Assembly (NCBI RefSeq): GCF_030444335.1
Contig: NZ_CP128595.1
Location: 2,432,501 to 2,496,500, forward strand
DNA length: 64,000 bases
Source: Polaribacter huanghezhanensis
GTDB lineage: Bacteria > Bacteroidota > Bacteroidia > Flavobacteriales > Flavobacteriaceae
Direction: 5' to 3'
This document shows positions 8,219 through 16,924 of the stretch, one piece after another (the stretch's first letter is position 1; each line of letters opens with the position of its first letter). Position numbers and translations under genes: made by a program. The notes under the pieces were generated by a model. The model was not told the origin of the DNA. It made no database searches and saw only the letters and a program-made list of their open reading frames with translations.

Positions 8219-9808
8219 ATGAGTTTTTTAAAAGAAATACAACGTAGAAGAACATTTGGTATCATTTCGCATCCAGATGCAGGAAAAACAACATTGACTG
8301 AAAAATTGTTGCTTTTTGGTGGTGCAATACAAGAAGCTGGAGCTGTAAAAAATAATAAAATCAAAAAAGGAGCAACTTCCGATTTTATGGAAATTGAACG
8401 TCAGCGTGGAATTTCTGTAGCAACTTCTGTATTGGCTTTTATCTACAAAGACAAAAAAATAAACATTTTAGATACTCCTGGTCACAAAGATTTTGCTGAA
8501 GATACTTTTAGAACTTTAACTGCTGTAGATAGTGTTATTGTTGTAATTGATGTTGCCAAAGGAGTTGAACCTCAAACAGAAAAACTGGTTGAAGTTTGTA
8601 GAATGCGTAACATACCAATGTTGGTTTTTATCAATAAATTGGATAGAGAAGGTAAAGATGCTTTTGATTTATTAGATGAAGTTGAGCAGAAGTTAGGACT
8701 GCGAGTTACCCCCATGAGTTTTCCAATTGGAATGGGTTATGATTTTAAAGGAATCTATAATATTTGGGAAAAGAAATTAAACCTTTTTTCTGGTGATTCT
8801 AAAACAACGATTTCTAAAGGAGTTGAATTTAACGATTTATCAAATCCAGAATTAGATACCATTATTGGAGAAAAAGCTGCAAAAACGTTACGTGAAGAAA
8901 TTGAATTGATTGATGAGGTATATCCTGAATTCAATCATCAAGAATATCTTGAAGGAAACTTACAGCCTGTATTTTTTGGTTCTGCATTAAATAATTTTGG
9001 TGTTAAAGAATTGTTGGATGCATTTATAGAAATTGCTCCTACTCCACAACCTAAAAAAGCGGAAGAGCGTTTAGTAGATTCTAAGGAAAAACAATTAACT
9101 GGATTTGTGTTTAAAATCCATGCCAATATGGATCCAAAACACAGAGATCGTTTGGCATTTGTAAAAATTGTTTCCGGAATTTTCAAAAGAAATGCTCCTT
9201 ATTTACACGTTAGAAATGGTAAAAAAGTAAAATTTTCAAGTCCAAATGCATTTTTTGCTGAGAAAAAAGAAATTGTAGAAGAATCGTATCCTGGAGATAT
9301 TGTTGGATTACACGATACCGGAAATTTTAAAATTGGTGATACACTTACTGAAGGAGAAATCTTGAACTTTAAAGGAATTCCGAGTTTTTCTCCAGAGCAT
9401 TTCCGATATGTAAACAATGCGGATCCGATGAAAGCCAAACAATTATTCAAAGGACTGGATCAATTAATGGATGAAGGTGTTGCGCAGTTATTTACGTTAG
9501 ACATGAACGGAAGAAAAGTAATTGGAACCGTTGGTGCGTTACAATACGAAGTAATTCAATATCGTTTAGAACACGAATATGGTGCAAAATGTACGTACGA
9601 AAACCTACAAGTACACAAGGCTTGTTGGGTAGATCCTGAAAACCCAAAAAGTGAAGAGTTCAAAGAATTTAAACGTGTAAAACAGCGTTATTTAGCAAAA
9701 GACAAACAAGGACAATTGGTGTTTTTAGCAGATTCTGCTTTTACAATTCAAATGACTCAGAGTAAATATCCTACGGTAAAATTGCATTTTGTAAGCGAAT
9801 ATAAATAG
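8219..9808 (+). CDS. prfC: peptide chain release factor 3
   Basis: This translational GTPase recycles RF1/RF2 from the ribosome after peptide release. The 529-residue length is typical. The G domain shows the P-loop SHPDAGKTTLTEK near residues 17-29, the switch sequence RQRGISVATSV, G3 DTPGHKDF and G4 NKLDREGKD. The C-terminal domains contain the conserved GALQYEVIQYRLEHEYG segment characteristic of RF3 rather than EF-G. It has its own -7 box. The exported protein gene at 9858 follows 49 bases later and may be read through. Confidence 0.96.
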   Translation: MSFLKEIQRRRTFGIISHPDAGKTTLTEKLLLFGGAIQEAGAVKNNKIKKGATSDFMEIERQRGISVATSVLAFIYKDKKINILDTPGHKDFAEDTFRTLTAVDSVIVVIDVAKGVEPQTEKLVEVCRMRNIPMLVFINKLDREGKDAFDLLDEVEQKLGLRVTPMSFPIGMGYDFKGIYNIWEKKLNLFSGDSKTTISKGVEFNDLSNPELDTIIGEKAAKTLREEIELIDEVYPEFNHQEYLEGNLQPVFFGSALNNFGVKELLDAFIEIAPTPQPKKAEERLVDSKEKQLTGFVFKIHANMDPKHRDRLAFVKIVSGIFKRNAPYLHVRNGKKVKFSSPNAFFAEKKEIVEESYPGDIVGLHDTGNFKIGDTLTEGEILNFKGIPSFSPEHFRYVNNADPMKAKQLFKGLDQLMDEGVAQLFTLDMNGRKVIGTVGALQYEVIQYRLEHEYGAKCTYENLQVHKACWVDPENPKSEEFKEFKRVKQRYLAKDKQGQLVFLADSAFTIQMTQSKYPTVKLHFVSEYK

Positions 9809-9857
9809 ATAGATGGTAGGATTAAGAAACAAGAAACAAGACCTGTTTCTCTGTAAA

Positions 9858-11429
9858 ATGGAGCACTCTTTTGTTAAAAGACGAAAAAGGTTTTATAATT
9901 CGTGCCTCTTTTCTCTTTTCTTTTCTCTCTTTTCTATATGCTCTTTCTCACAAGAAAACATAACGACTTTAAAAGGAAGGGAATTAAAAAATTCAGTTCG
10001 TTTGAATTTTATTCCTGTTCAAATGCCCACAGATTTTGACCCTAGTTTAAAACCAACTATGGGAATGATGGGGTTACACTATAAAGTTCCCATAAACAAT
10101 TGGCTGTATGGTGGCGTTGGAATGTATGCTGCGATTACTGGAGATCAAGGTGGGTTATTTACATTAGGAGTTGATGTTGGAATGAACAAAAAATTATACA
10201 ACAACCTTTACTTTGATGCTAATTTTCATTTTGGCGGCGGAGGCGGATATCGGTATTTAATTAATGATGGTGCATTTATCAATCCAAATATTGGGTTTAG
10301 TTATAAACAAGAAAAATTTAATGTAGGGATACAATACAGTCATGTAAATTTTTACACAGGAAAAATTAAAAGCAATGCTGTTTCCTTTTTTATTGAAATC
10401 CCAAGCACATTACGTTTTACTGAGTATCAAAATGCTCAAAAAAAATTTATTGCTTCAAATTTATCGGATACCAATTTTTGGAAACAGCCAGTAGTAAAAA
10501 ATGTACAACAAGTCCGTTTTGACTTCTTTAAACCGATCGGTAATTCTAGAAAAGATAATGTTAATAATCAAGAACCTTTAACAGAAACATTGTATGTATT
10601 GGGGTTTGAATATCAAAAATATATAAGCAGTAACACTTTCTTATTTACACACGTTGATGCTATTTATAAAGGATTACGTGCCGGATTTATGGACCTATTT
10701 TTTGGCGTTGGTTATCATCCATATCAAACAGAAAAAATAATTTTTTTTACTAAAATAGGAATTGGCGCTGCGGGCGGAAGAATTGCTCCTGAAGGTGGAC
10801 TAATGATTTATCCAAGTACAGGAATTGATGTAAAAATATCGAATAAGTTAGCGGTAAGTTCTCATCTAGGGTATTATAAAGCAATTGCTGGAGATTTGGA
10901 AGCTTATACTTACGGATTTGGATTAAAATATTATGGCTTTAATGGTGGAACAAATAACCATAGCACTTTTAAAACTCAAGGAATTAGAATCGGAATTCAA
11001 AATCAAACCTACTTAAATGTTTTAAAAACGGATAGTCCAATGGTTGATTTACAATTATTAGGTGTACAAATTAATTACGACATCAATCAAACCTTTTATT
11101 TAATTGGCGAAGCAAGTTTTGCTTACGGCGGAAAATCTGGTGGATATGCCCAAGGTATGGCGGGTGTTGGAATTTACAGCCCTTATTTTTTAAATAATAA
11201 ATTGAGAGCTCATTTAGAAGCAATGGCTGGAGCTGCTGGTGGCGCTGGAGTTGATACTGGAGAAGGAATTGTACTAAGACCTACAATTGGGTTAAGTTAT
11301 AAACTAACAAATGCCCTATCTTTGCAGTCATCAATTGGAAAATTAATTACCCCTTTTGGTAATTTAAAAGCAACAAATATAACTATTGGATTGAGTTTTG
11401 GTTTAGCCACTTTATCCACAAGAAAATAA
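9858..11429 (+). CDS. exported outer-membrane beta-barrel-like protein, unknown function
   Basis: This is a 523-residue protein with an N-terminal signal peptide (hydrophobic core SLFFSLFSICSF ending SQ). The start at 9858 is preferred over 9813 because it puts the positively charged n-region KRRKRF directly before the core. The rest alternates short aromatic strands with glycine-rich turns (FGGGGGYR, GVGIYSPYF, GLSFGL) and ends on a hydrophobic strand, as in outer-membrane barrels. No named family is recognised. It follows prfC and precedes the isomerase fusion on the same strand. Confidence 0.65.
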   Translation: MEHSFVKRRKRFYNSCLFSLFFSLFSICSFSQENITTLKGRELKNSVRLNFIPVQMPTDFDPSLKPTMGMMGLHYKVPINNWLYGGVGMYAAITGDQGGLFTLGVDVGMNKKLYNNLYFDANFHFGGGGGYRYLINDGAFINPNIGFSYKQEKFNVGIQYSHVNFYTGKIKSNAVSFFIEIPSTLRFTEYQNAQKKFIASNLSDTNFWKQPVVKNVQQVRFDFFKPIGNSRKDNVNNQEPLTETLYVLGFEYQKYISSNTFLFTHVDAIYKGLRAGFMDLFFGVGYHPYQTEKIIFFTKIGIGAAGGRIAPEGGLMIYPSTGIDVKISNKLAVSSHLGYYKAIAGDLEAYTYGFGLKYYGFNGGTNNHSTFKTQGIRIGIQNQTYLNVLKTDSPMVDLQLLGVQINYDINQTFYLIGEASFAYGGKSGGYAQGMAGVGIYSPYFLNNKLRAHLEAMAGAAGGAGVDTGEGIVLRPTIGLSYKLTNALSLQSSIGKLITPFGNLKATNITIGLSFGLATLSTRK

Positions 11430-11455
11430 TAGAATAAAAATTAAATATTTAAAAA

Positions 11456-12388
11456 ATGAATAACGGAATCTACGCTAAATTCAATACAAATAGAGGCGAA
11501 ATTTTAGTAAACTTAGAATTTGAAAAAACTCCTGGAACAGTTGGTAACTTTGTTGCTTTGGCAGAAGGAAATTTAGAAAATGATGTAAAACCACAAGGAA
11601 CTCCATATTATGATGGATTGTCTTTTCACAGAGTAATCTCTGATTTTATGATTCAAGGTGGTTGTCCACAAGGAACAGGAACTGGAAATCCTGGTTATAA
11701 ATTTGATGACGAATTTCATCCAGAATTAAAACACGATGCGCCAGGGAAATTAGCTATGGCAAATTCTGGACCAGCAACAAACGGAAGTCAGTTTTACATT
11801 ACCCACATACCTACGCCTTGGTTAGATAATAAACATTCTGTTTTTGGAAGTGTTGTTGAAGGACAAGATATTGTTGATATCATTTCTCAAGGAGACGAGT
11901 TGACATCCATAGAAATTATTAGAGTTGGTGATGCCGCTGAAAAATTTAATGCTGTTGAAGCTTTTAGAACTTTCGAAGGATCTAGAGCAAAAAGAGAAGC
12001 AGAAGAATTGGCAAAACAAAAAGAATTATTAGATTCTGCTGCTGCTGGTTACGACGAAACTGCAAGTGGTTTACGTTACCAAATCTTACAAGAAGGAAAA
12101 GGGAAAAAAGCAACAAAAGGCGCTACCGTTTCTGTACATTATAAAGGTCAATTATTAGACGGAACCGTTTTTGATTCATCATACAAAAGAAAACAACCAA
12201 TCGATTTTGCTATTGGTGTTGGTCAAGTAATTGCTGGTTGGGATGAAGGAATTCAATTGTTAAACGTTGGTACTAAAGCTCGTTTGGTAATCCCTTCTCA
12301 TTTAGCGTATGGAGAAGCTGGTGCTGGTGGTGTTATTCCTCCTAACGCAACGTTAATTTTTGATGTTGAGTTAATGGATGTAAAATAA
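11456..12388 (+). CDS. cyclophilin-FKBP fusion peptidyl-prolyl isomerase
   Basis: This cytoplasmic two-domain prolyl isomerase has a cyclophilin at about residues 1-160 ([21 protein letters not shown]) and an FKBP at about 205-310 ([37 protein letters not shown]). A charged, probably helical linker rich in Glu, Ala and Lys joins them at about 165-200. Such dual-family immunophilins are known in some flavobacteria. No signal peptide is present. Both domains keep their core active-site residues. A strong terminator follows at 12411. Confidence 0.93.
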   Translation: MNNGIYAKFNTNRGEILVNLEFEKTPGTVGNFVALAEGNLENDVKPQGTPYYDGLSFHRVISDFMIQGGCPQGTGTGNPGYKFDDEFHPELKHDAPGKLAMANSGPATNGSQFYITHIPTPWLDNKHSVFGSVVEGQDIVDIISQGDELTSIEIIRVGDAAEKFNAVEAFRTFEGSRAKREAEELAKQKELLDSAAAGYDETASGLRYQILQEGKGKKATKGATVSVHYKGQLLDGTVFDSSYKRKQPIDFAIGVGQVIAGWDEGIQLLNVGTKARLVIPSHLAYGEAGAGGVIPPNATLIFDVELMDVK

Positions 12389-12410
12389 ACATCACACTAA
12401 AAAAAAGTAT

Positions 12411-12441
12411 AAATGCGTTCGATTTTCGAGCGCATTTTTTT
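12411..12441 (+). terminator. intrinsic terminator of the isomerase fusion gene
   Basis: The stem AAATGCGTTCGA pairs with TCGAGCGCATTT around a TTT loop with one G-U-type mismatch, followed by a T run. It lies 23 bases after the stop codon. Confidence 0.85.
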
Positions 12442-12456
12442 GTTTTTATAAAGAGT

Positions 12457-12759
12457 TTAATTTCCTTTCAAGATTATGAATTAAAAAAGCTTTTAACTTT
12501 ATGGATTAATGATGGATTAATGTCCATTTTCTTTTTTTTAATTGGACTAGAATTAAAAAGAGAGTTATTAATTGGAGAAATAAACAACTTGAAAAAAGCA
12601 GCCTTTCCTTTTATTACAGTACTAGGAAGTGTTCTGGTTCCAATAGCACTTTATTTATTTTTAAATCAAAATCCAGAAAACATAAAAGGTTGGAGAATTT
12701 TGGGCTATTTAATTCTTAGATTTACTAAAAGTAAAAAGGCAAATAAAACTAATTACTAA
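12457..12759 (+). pseudogene. nhaA: Na+/H+ antiporter NhaA remnant
   Basis: The frame reads YELKKLLTLWINDGLMSIF and FFLIGLELKRELLIGE, which is the NhaA segment around transmembrane helix 2, followed by KKAAFPFITVLGSVLVPIAL. About the first 45 residues are missing. After GWRI the conserved GIPMATDIAF region is replaced by an unrelated tail and the frame stops at residue 79 from the first ATG (12520). A complete NhaA has roughly 390-440 residues, so this is a decayed fragment retaining about one fifth of the gene. Confidence 0.85.
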
Positions 12760-12850
12760 AAAGTTATAATACGTTGAATTGCTTTTGTATTTGTTTCTAA
12801 AAACATTTTTAGGTAACTTGGCTTCTTTACTAACCTAACCATTCTTAAAA

Positions 12851-13600
12851 ATGAAAAGAATTATCCTACTTTGTGTTGTTGCCGCTTTTATTTCTGTAAG
12901 CGCATTTAGTCAAGATCAATATATATTTCCTTCTGGTAGCGGACCTAACAAATTGTTTATGAAAGAAATCATAAAATTAACCGGGAAACCACGTCCAAAA
13001 ATTTTATTCTTACCAACTGCTTCAGGAGATAGTGAGCGTAGTATTAAAAGGTGGAATGATTTAGTTAGTGATCTTTCGATAGAATCTTCAGTTCAGGGAG
13101 TTTGGATTAGTTCTTACCGCCAAAAAAAAACTTTTGAAGAAATACTTTTAAATGTTGATGCAATTGTTGTTGGTGGAGGAAATACATTAAACATGATGGC
13201 AATTTGGAAAGCACAAGGGATAGACAAAGTGCTTAAAGAGGCTTTAGAAAAAGGAATTATTTTAGCTGGTGGAAGTGCTGGATCTTTATGTTGGTTTGAA
13301 AATGGAACCACAGATTCTAGACCAAAAGAATTAAGTGTTGTAGAAGGACTTGGGTTTTTACCTTTTAGTCACAGTCCACATTACGATGGTGAAAAGTTTA
13401 GAAGACCTCTATATGAGAAAAATATCGAAAAAGGAATATTCAAAGCAGGTTACGCAATGGATAACAATGCCGGAATCATTTTTAAAAACGGAAAACCATT
13501 TAAAATTGTTTCTATTGATAAAAAACACAACAACTACTTTGTGTCTTTAAAAAATGGAAAAGTAGTTGAAGAAAAATTAGAATCAATTATTCTTAAGTAA
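12851..13600 (+). CDS. exported peptidase E-like serine peptidase (S51 family)
   Basis: This is a predicted secreted or periplasmic relative of dipeptidase E and cyanophycinase. The signal peptide ends SAFSQ near residue 21. The class-I-amidotransferase-like fold shows the nucleophile elbow GGSAGSLCW, preceded by the VGGGNTLNMM loop, and later the SHSPHYDGE segment that may provide the histidine. At 249 residues it is about the size of PepE plus a signal peptide. It heads a patch of exported hydrolases ending with the amidohydrolase at 13907. Substrate specificity cannot be read from the sequence. Confidence 0.83.
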   Translation: MKRIILLCVVAAFISVSAFSQDQYIFPSGSGPNKLFMKEIIKLTGKPRPKILFLPTASGDSERSIKRWNDLVSDLSIESSVQGVWISSYRQKKTFEEILLNVDAIVVGGGNTLNMMAIWKAQGIDKVLKEALEKGIILAGGSAGSLCWFENGTTDSRPKELSVVEGLGFLPFSHSPHYDGEKFRRPLYEKNIEKGIFKAGYAMDNNAGIIFKNGKPFKIVSIDKKHNNYFVSLKNGKVVEEKLESIILK

Positions 13601-13674
13601 TTGAAACTACATGATCCAACAACTTTTGTCTCTATAACAAGTTCGTAAGTATTAACAATATATATTTATCATCA

Positions 13675-13902
13675 ATGAAATACAAACTTTTAAGTACGGT
13701 ATTTATTTTTAGTTTCTTGTTTCAAACAATTACAGCACAAGATCATAAAATGTTTACCAACAGTCGTCTCATTTTAGGTACTTATAAAGAACGAACAGCA
13801 TCTGTGTCAAGTGGTGATATTGATGGTGATGGTTTTATAAATATTATAGAAGCGAATTCAGATCAAATAAATCGTTATTATATCAACCAAATAAAAAAAT
13901 AA
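13675..13902 (+). pseudogene. truncated FG-GAP/VCBS repeat protein
   Basis: The 75-residue frame has a complete signal peptide (ending TITAQ) and one FG-GAP-like calcium-binding blade with DIDGDGFINIIEANSDQ, then stops abruptly after ten more residues. Family members have several blades over 400 residues or more, so this looks like the 5' stump of a longer gene. It lies five bases before the amidohydrolase start. A genuine short protein cannot be excluded. Confidence 0.6.
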
Positions 13903-13906
13903 TCTT

Positions 13907-15211
13907 ATGAAAAGAATCAATGCTTACTTTTTATTTATTTTCAGTTTATTCAAGAAAATCATCCTTATTTTGTTACTGTTTATTAGTTTTCAGGCAATAG
14001 CACAAGATGATTCCTATACACTTATCAAAGCCAAAACTATTTTTGATGGTGTTCAATTTCATACCAACAAAGCTGTACTTATTAAAGGAAATAAAATCAT
14101 TGCTTTTGATAAGGTAGCCAATATTAAAATTCCGAAAGGCACAAAAACCATTAATTATCCCAATGGGACATTGATGCCAGGAATGATTGAAGGGCATTCT
14201 CATTTATTATTACACCCATACAATGAAACTTCATGGAACGATCAGGTACTAAAAGAATCCTACGCAGAGAGAGCTATTCGCGGTGCCAATCATGCGAAGA
14301 AAACTTTGATGGCTGGGTTTACTACGATAAGAGATTTGGGGTCCGAAGGTGCTTCTTATGTAGATGTTGGACTGAAAGAAACCATCGAAAAAAACGTAAT
14401 TATAGGCCCTAGAATGATTGTCGCTGGAAAAGCCATTGTAACAACAGGTAGTTATGGTCCTAAAGGATTTGCAGAACATGTAACCGTTCCATTAGGTGCT
14501 GAAACTGCAGATGGAATTGACGATTTAACTAGAGTTGTAAGAGATCAAATTGGACATGGTGCTGATGTTATTAAAGTCTACGCCGATTATCGTTGGAGTC
14601 CAGATAATAAGGCTGCTCCAACTTTTACTTTAAAAGAATTAAAATTGATTGTTGAAGTTGCTGAAAGTAGCGGTAGAAAAGTTGTTGCTCATGCAGCTAG
14701 TGAAGAAGGAATGCGTCGTGCTATTTTGGCTGGTGTTAGTACTATTGAACATGGTGATGGTGGTACCAAAGAAATTTTTGAATTGATGAAAAAACACAAT
14801 GTTGCCCTCTGCCCTACACTTGCTGCTGGAGATGCTATCGCACAATATCAAGGGTGGAAAAAAGGAATAGATCCTGCCCCTACTAGAATTACAAAAAAGA
14901 AAAAATCTTTTAAGCTTATATTGGAAACTGGAGTTACTATAGTAGCTGGAGGTGACGTGGGTGTATTCCCTCATGGCGATAATGTTCGTGAACTAGAAAT
15001 GATGGTTCAATACGGAATGAATCCTTTGTCTGTGTTACAATCCGTTACTTCTGTAAATGCGAAGGCTTTTGGATATGAAAATTCTATAGGTCAAATAAAA
15101 ATTGGCTTGCTAGCTGACTTAGTTGTTGTTGATGGTAATCCTATAAAAAATATCTCTAATTTAAGAAGAATTAATATGGTAATCAAAGACGGTACAATTT
15201 TTAAACAATAG
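13907..15211 (+). CDS. exported metal-dependent amidohydrolase (imidazolonepropionase/prolidase-like)
   Basis: This exported TIM-barrel amidohydrolase has a signal region of about 32 residues (long hydrophobic core ending QAIAQ). All expected metal ligands are visible: the paired His in EGHSHLLLHP, a Lys in VIKVYADY, His in VAHAASEEG and IEHGDGG, and Asp in AGGDVGVFPHGD. The 434-residue length fits the family of secreted Xaa-Pro dipeptidase-like enzymes common in Bacteroidota. It is probably co-transcribed with the FG-GAP stump upstream. The substrate, a peptide or cyclic amide, is not determined by the motifs. Confidence 0.85.
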   Translation: MKRINAYFLFIFSLFKKIILILLLFISFQAIAQDDSYTLIKAKTIFDGVQFHTNKAVLIKGNKIIAFDKVANIKIPKGTKTINYPNGTLMPGMIEGHSHLLLHPYNETSWNDQVLKESYAERAIRGANHAKKTLMAGFTTIRDLGSEGASYVDVGLKETIEKNVIIGPRMIVAGKAIVTTGSYGPKGFAEHVTVPLGAETADGIDDLTRVVRDQIGHGADVIKVYADYRWSPDNKAAPTFTLKELKLIVEVAESSGRKVVAHAASEEGMRRAILAGVSTIEHGDGGTKEIFELMKKHNVALCPTLAAGDAIAQYQGWKKGIDPAPTRITKKKKSFKLILETGVTIVAGGDVGVFPHGDNVRELEMMVQYGMNPLSVLQSVTSVNAKAFGYENSIGQIKIGLLADLVVVDGNPIKNISNLRRINMVIKDGTIFKQ

Positions 15212-15239
15212 TATACAATTCCAATGGATATAACTATTT

Positions 15240-15264
15240 GTCATTCCTATGGAAACAGGAATCT
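15240..15264. repeat. short palindromic GTCATTCC repeat relative
   Basis: GTCATTCCTATGGAAACAGG followed by AATCT forms an imperfect palindrome (ATTCCT / AGGAAT). It resembles the ends of the 48-bp repeat at 877-924. It falls inside the 5' extension of the next open frame, which is why the later ATG at 15346 is preferred as the start. Confidence 0.5.
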
Positions 15265-15345
15265 ATTAAAAAAAGTAGACTCCGAATCTACCGCAAAATG
15301 TCGGGAACAATAAAATTCCTATATTTATTCTTTAATTCAATTTTT

Positions 15346-15804
15346 ATGAAAACTGCACAACAATGGTTTGATGAATACGCTGTAAGTCATCAAAACGAAA
15401 CGAATAAAGCCATCCATTTCATTTGTGTTCCTGCTATCTTTTTTAGCGTAATTGGGTTGCTAATGAGCGTTCCAACTACATTTTTAGAGGACACTTTTGG
15501 TTTGTACAATCCATTACTTGAAAACTGGGCAGCAATTGTTGGCCTTTTTATTTTAATCTTTTACGCACGATTAGGGTTTTGGTATTTTATCAATATGTTG
15601 TTGGTAACCATCTTGTCAATAGTTGGAAATTATTGGTTGAGTGGTTTTGGAAATCTAACAATTATTTCAATATCTATTTTTGTGATTGCTTGGATTGGAC
15701 AGTTTTACGGACATAAAGTAGAAGGTAAAAAACCATCATTTATAAAAGACTTGCAATTTTTATTAATTGGTCCGCTTTGGGTGATTAAAAAACTTGGGAA
15801 TTAA
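15346..15804 (+). CDS. DUF962/Mpo1-like membrane protein
   Basis: This 152-residue integral membrane protein has four hydrophobic segments and the family landmarks YAVSHQNETNKAIHFICVP near the N-terminus and GQFYGHKVEGKKPSF near the C-terminus. The yeast relative Mpo1 is an Fe2+-dependent dioxygenase acting on 2-hydroxy fatty acids; whether the bacterial protein does the same is inferred. The start at 15346 excludes a 36-residue extension that consists of dispersed repeat sequence. Its stop codon overlaps the start of csaA by one base, so the two genes are translationally coupled. Confidence 0.85.
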   Translation: MKTAQQWFDEYAVSHQNETNKAIHFICVPAIFFSVIGLLMSVPTTFLEDTFGLYNPLLENWAAIVGLFILIFYARLGFWYFINMLLVTILSIVGNYWLSGFGNLTIISISIFVIAWIGQFYGHKVEGKKPSFIKDLQFLLIGPLWVIKKLGN

Positions 15805-16142
15805 TGGATACAGAAATCACCTTCGAAGACTTTACAAAAATTGATATTAGAATAGGAACAATTATAGAAGTAAATGATTTTCCGAAAGCTAGAAAACCTG
15901 CCTATCAATTAACGATAGATTTTGGAGGCTTAGGTGTTAAAAAATCAAGTGCTCAGATTACAGAATTGTATACAAAAGAAGACTTACTCAACAAGCAAAT
16001 TTCTGCAATTGTAAACTTTAAACCTCGACAAATAGCGAATTTTATGAGCGAGTGTTTAGTGCTTGGAATTTATAATGAAGACGGAAATGTTGTTTTATTA
16101 CAAGCTTCTGTTCACATTAAAAACGGAGAGCAAATCAGTTAA
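15804..16142 (+). CDS. csaA: CsaA-type tRNA-binding domain protein
   Basis: This stand-alone OB-fold tRNA-binding protein of 112 residues is the usual CsaA size. The family pattern is clear: FTKIDIRIGTIIEV at the start, then FPKARKPAYQL, KKSSAQIT and the FKPRQIANFMSECLVLG block. In Bacillus CsaA has been described as an export-related chaperone. It overlaps the upstream DUF962 gene by one base and is followed by the 110-bp repeat block. Confidence 0.92.
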   Translation: MDTEITFEDFTKIDIRIGTIIEVNDFPKARKPAYQLTIDFGGLGVKKSSAQITELYTKEDLLNKQISAIVNFKPRQIANFMSECLVLGIYNEDGNVVLLQASVHIKNGEQIS

Positions 16143-16490
16143 CAATTGTCAGTTATCAGTAACAGTTGGCAGTTGCAGTTTACAGTTAGCATTGTCAGTT
16201 CGAGTGTCACGCTTTTTTTAGCGTGATGTATCGAGAACAGTTTTTCAATTAACAGTTATCAGTAACAGTTGACAGTTGGCAGTTGCAGTTTTCAGTTAGT
16301 ATTGTCAGTTCGAGTGTAACGCTTTTTTTAGCGTGATGTATCGAGAACAGTTTTTCAATTAACAGTTATCAGTAACAGTTTACAGTTGCCAGTTGCAGTT
16401 TACAGTTAGCATTGTCAGTTCGAGTGTCTCGCTTTTTTTAGCGTGATGTATCGAGAACAGTTTTTCAATTATCAGTTATCAAAACTATAA
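16141..16490. repeat. three tandem copies of a 110-bp compound repeat
   Basis: The marker ATTGTCAGTTCGAGTGT occurs at 16191, 16301 and 16411, giving a strict 110-base period. Each copy has GTTATCAG/CAGTT-type short repeats, then the split element GTTCGAGTG ... TATCGAGAAC, in which a hairpin TCACGC-T(6)A-GCGTGA is inserted. Copies 2 and 3 differ in the left hairpin arm (TAACGC, TCTCGC). The block begins at the csaA stop codon. A simple-sequence stretch rich in TTCATTG follows at 16500-16550. No gene is seen in this 410-base gap. Confidence 0.95.
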
Positions 16491-16551
16491 AACGAATACT
16501 CTTCATTGTTCAATGATCATTGTTCATTGTTCACTGCTCATTGTACATTGA

Positions 16552-16710
16552 TTAATTCTCAGGATTATTCAAGATTACCAAAGCGGCAATTACTCCAGGA
16601 ACCCATCCGCAAAGCGTTAATAGAAAAACGATCACAAAAGAACCACATCCTTTTCCCAAAACAGATAATGGCGGAAAGAAAATGGCTAATAAAACTCTTA
16701 ATAAACTCAT
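16552..16710 (-). CDS. small Pmp3/YqaE-family membrane protein
   Basis: This 52-residue protein is read on the minus strand from the ATG at 16708-16710. It consists of two hydrophobic helices, LLRVLLAIFFPPLSVLG and SFVIVFLLTLCGWVPGVIAA, joined by KGCG and ending ALVILNN. This is the Pmp3/UPF0057 pattern: PPL in helix 1, then GWxPG and an IxAL ending in helix 2. Relatives affect membrane potential and salt tolerance in yeast. It is monocistronic between two repeat blocks. Confidence 0.88.
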   Translation of the reverse strand: MSLLRVLLAIFFPPLSVLGKGCGSFVIVFLLTLCGWVPGVIAALVILNNPEN

Positions 16711-16781
16711 AGTATTTTAGTTGATATAATACTTATGAGACGTTTCTAATCGAGAATTGTTACAAAAAAAGAAGTGGCAAT

Positions 16782-16821
16782 AAGTAACAAAGGCACAAAG
16801 TTGCAAAGCGACAAAGTTTTC
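16782..16821. repeat. octamer array, 5 units (AAGTAACA type)
   Basis: Five 8-base units AAGTAACA, AAGGCACA, AAGTTGCA, AAGCGACA, AAGTTTTC. It faces the opposite-orientation array at 16885-16924, making an imperfect inverted pair 63 bases apart between pmp3 and the peptidase gene. Confidence 0.7.
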
Positions 16822-16884
16822 TTACTGAAAATAAATTACAAACAAATATGTCTAACAATCTAAAAATCCAATAATCTAACCATC

Positions 16885-16924
16885 TACTTTCGACTTTGCA
16901 ACTTTGTAACTTTTAAACTCCTCT
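16885..16924. repeat. octamer array, 5 units (ACTTTGCA type)
   Basis: Units TACTTTCG, ACTTTGCA, ACTTTGTA, ACTTTTAA, ACTCCTCT. The last unit abuts the stop codon of the minus-strand peptidase gene at 16925 with no gap, matching the position of the arrays after idi and the 6414 gene. Confidence 0.75.

Noticed and set aside
16141-16490. CRISPR-like spacing of the 110-bp repeats
   Set aside because: The whole 110 bases are repeated, with no unique spacers.
16506-16712. 68-codon plus-strand frame
   Set aside because: It is the antisense of the convincing Pmp3-family gene at 16552-16710.
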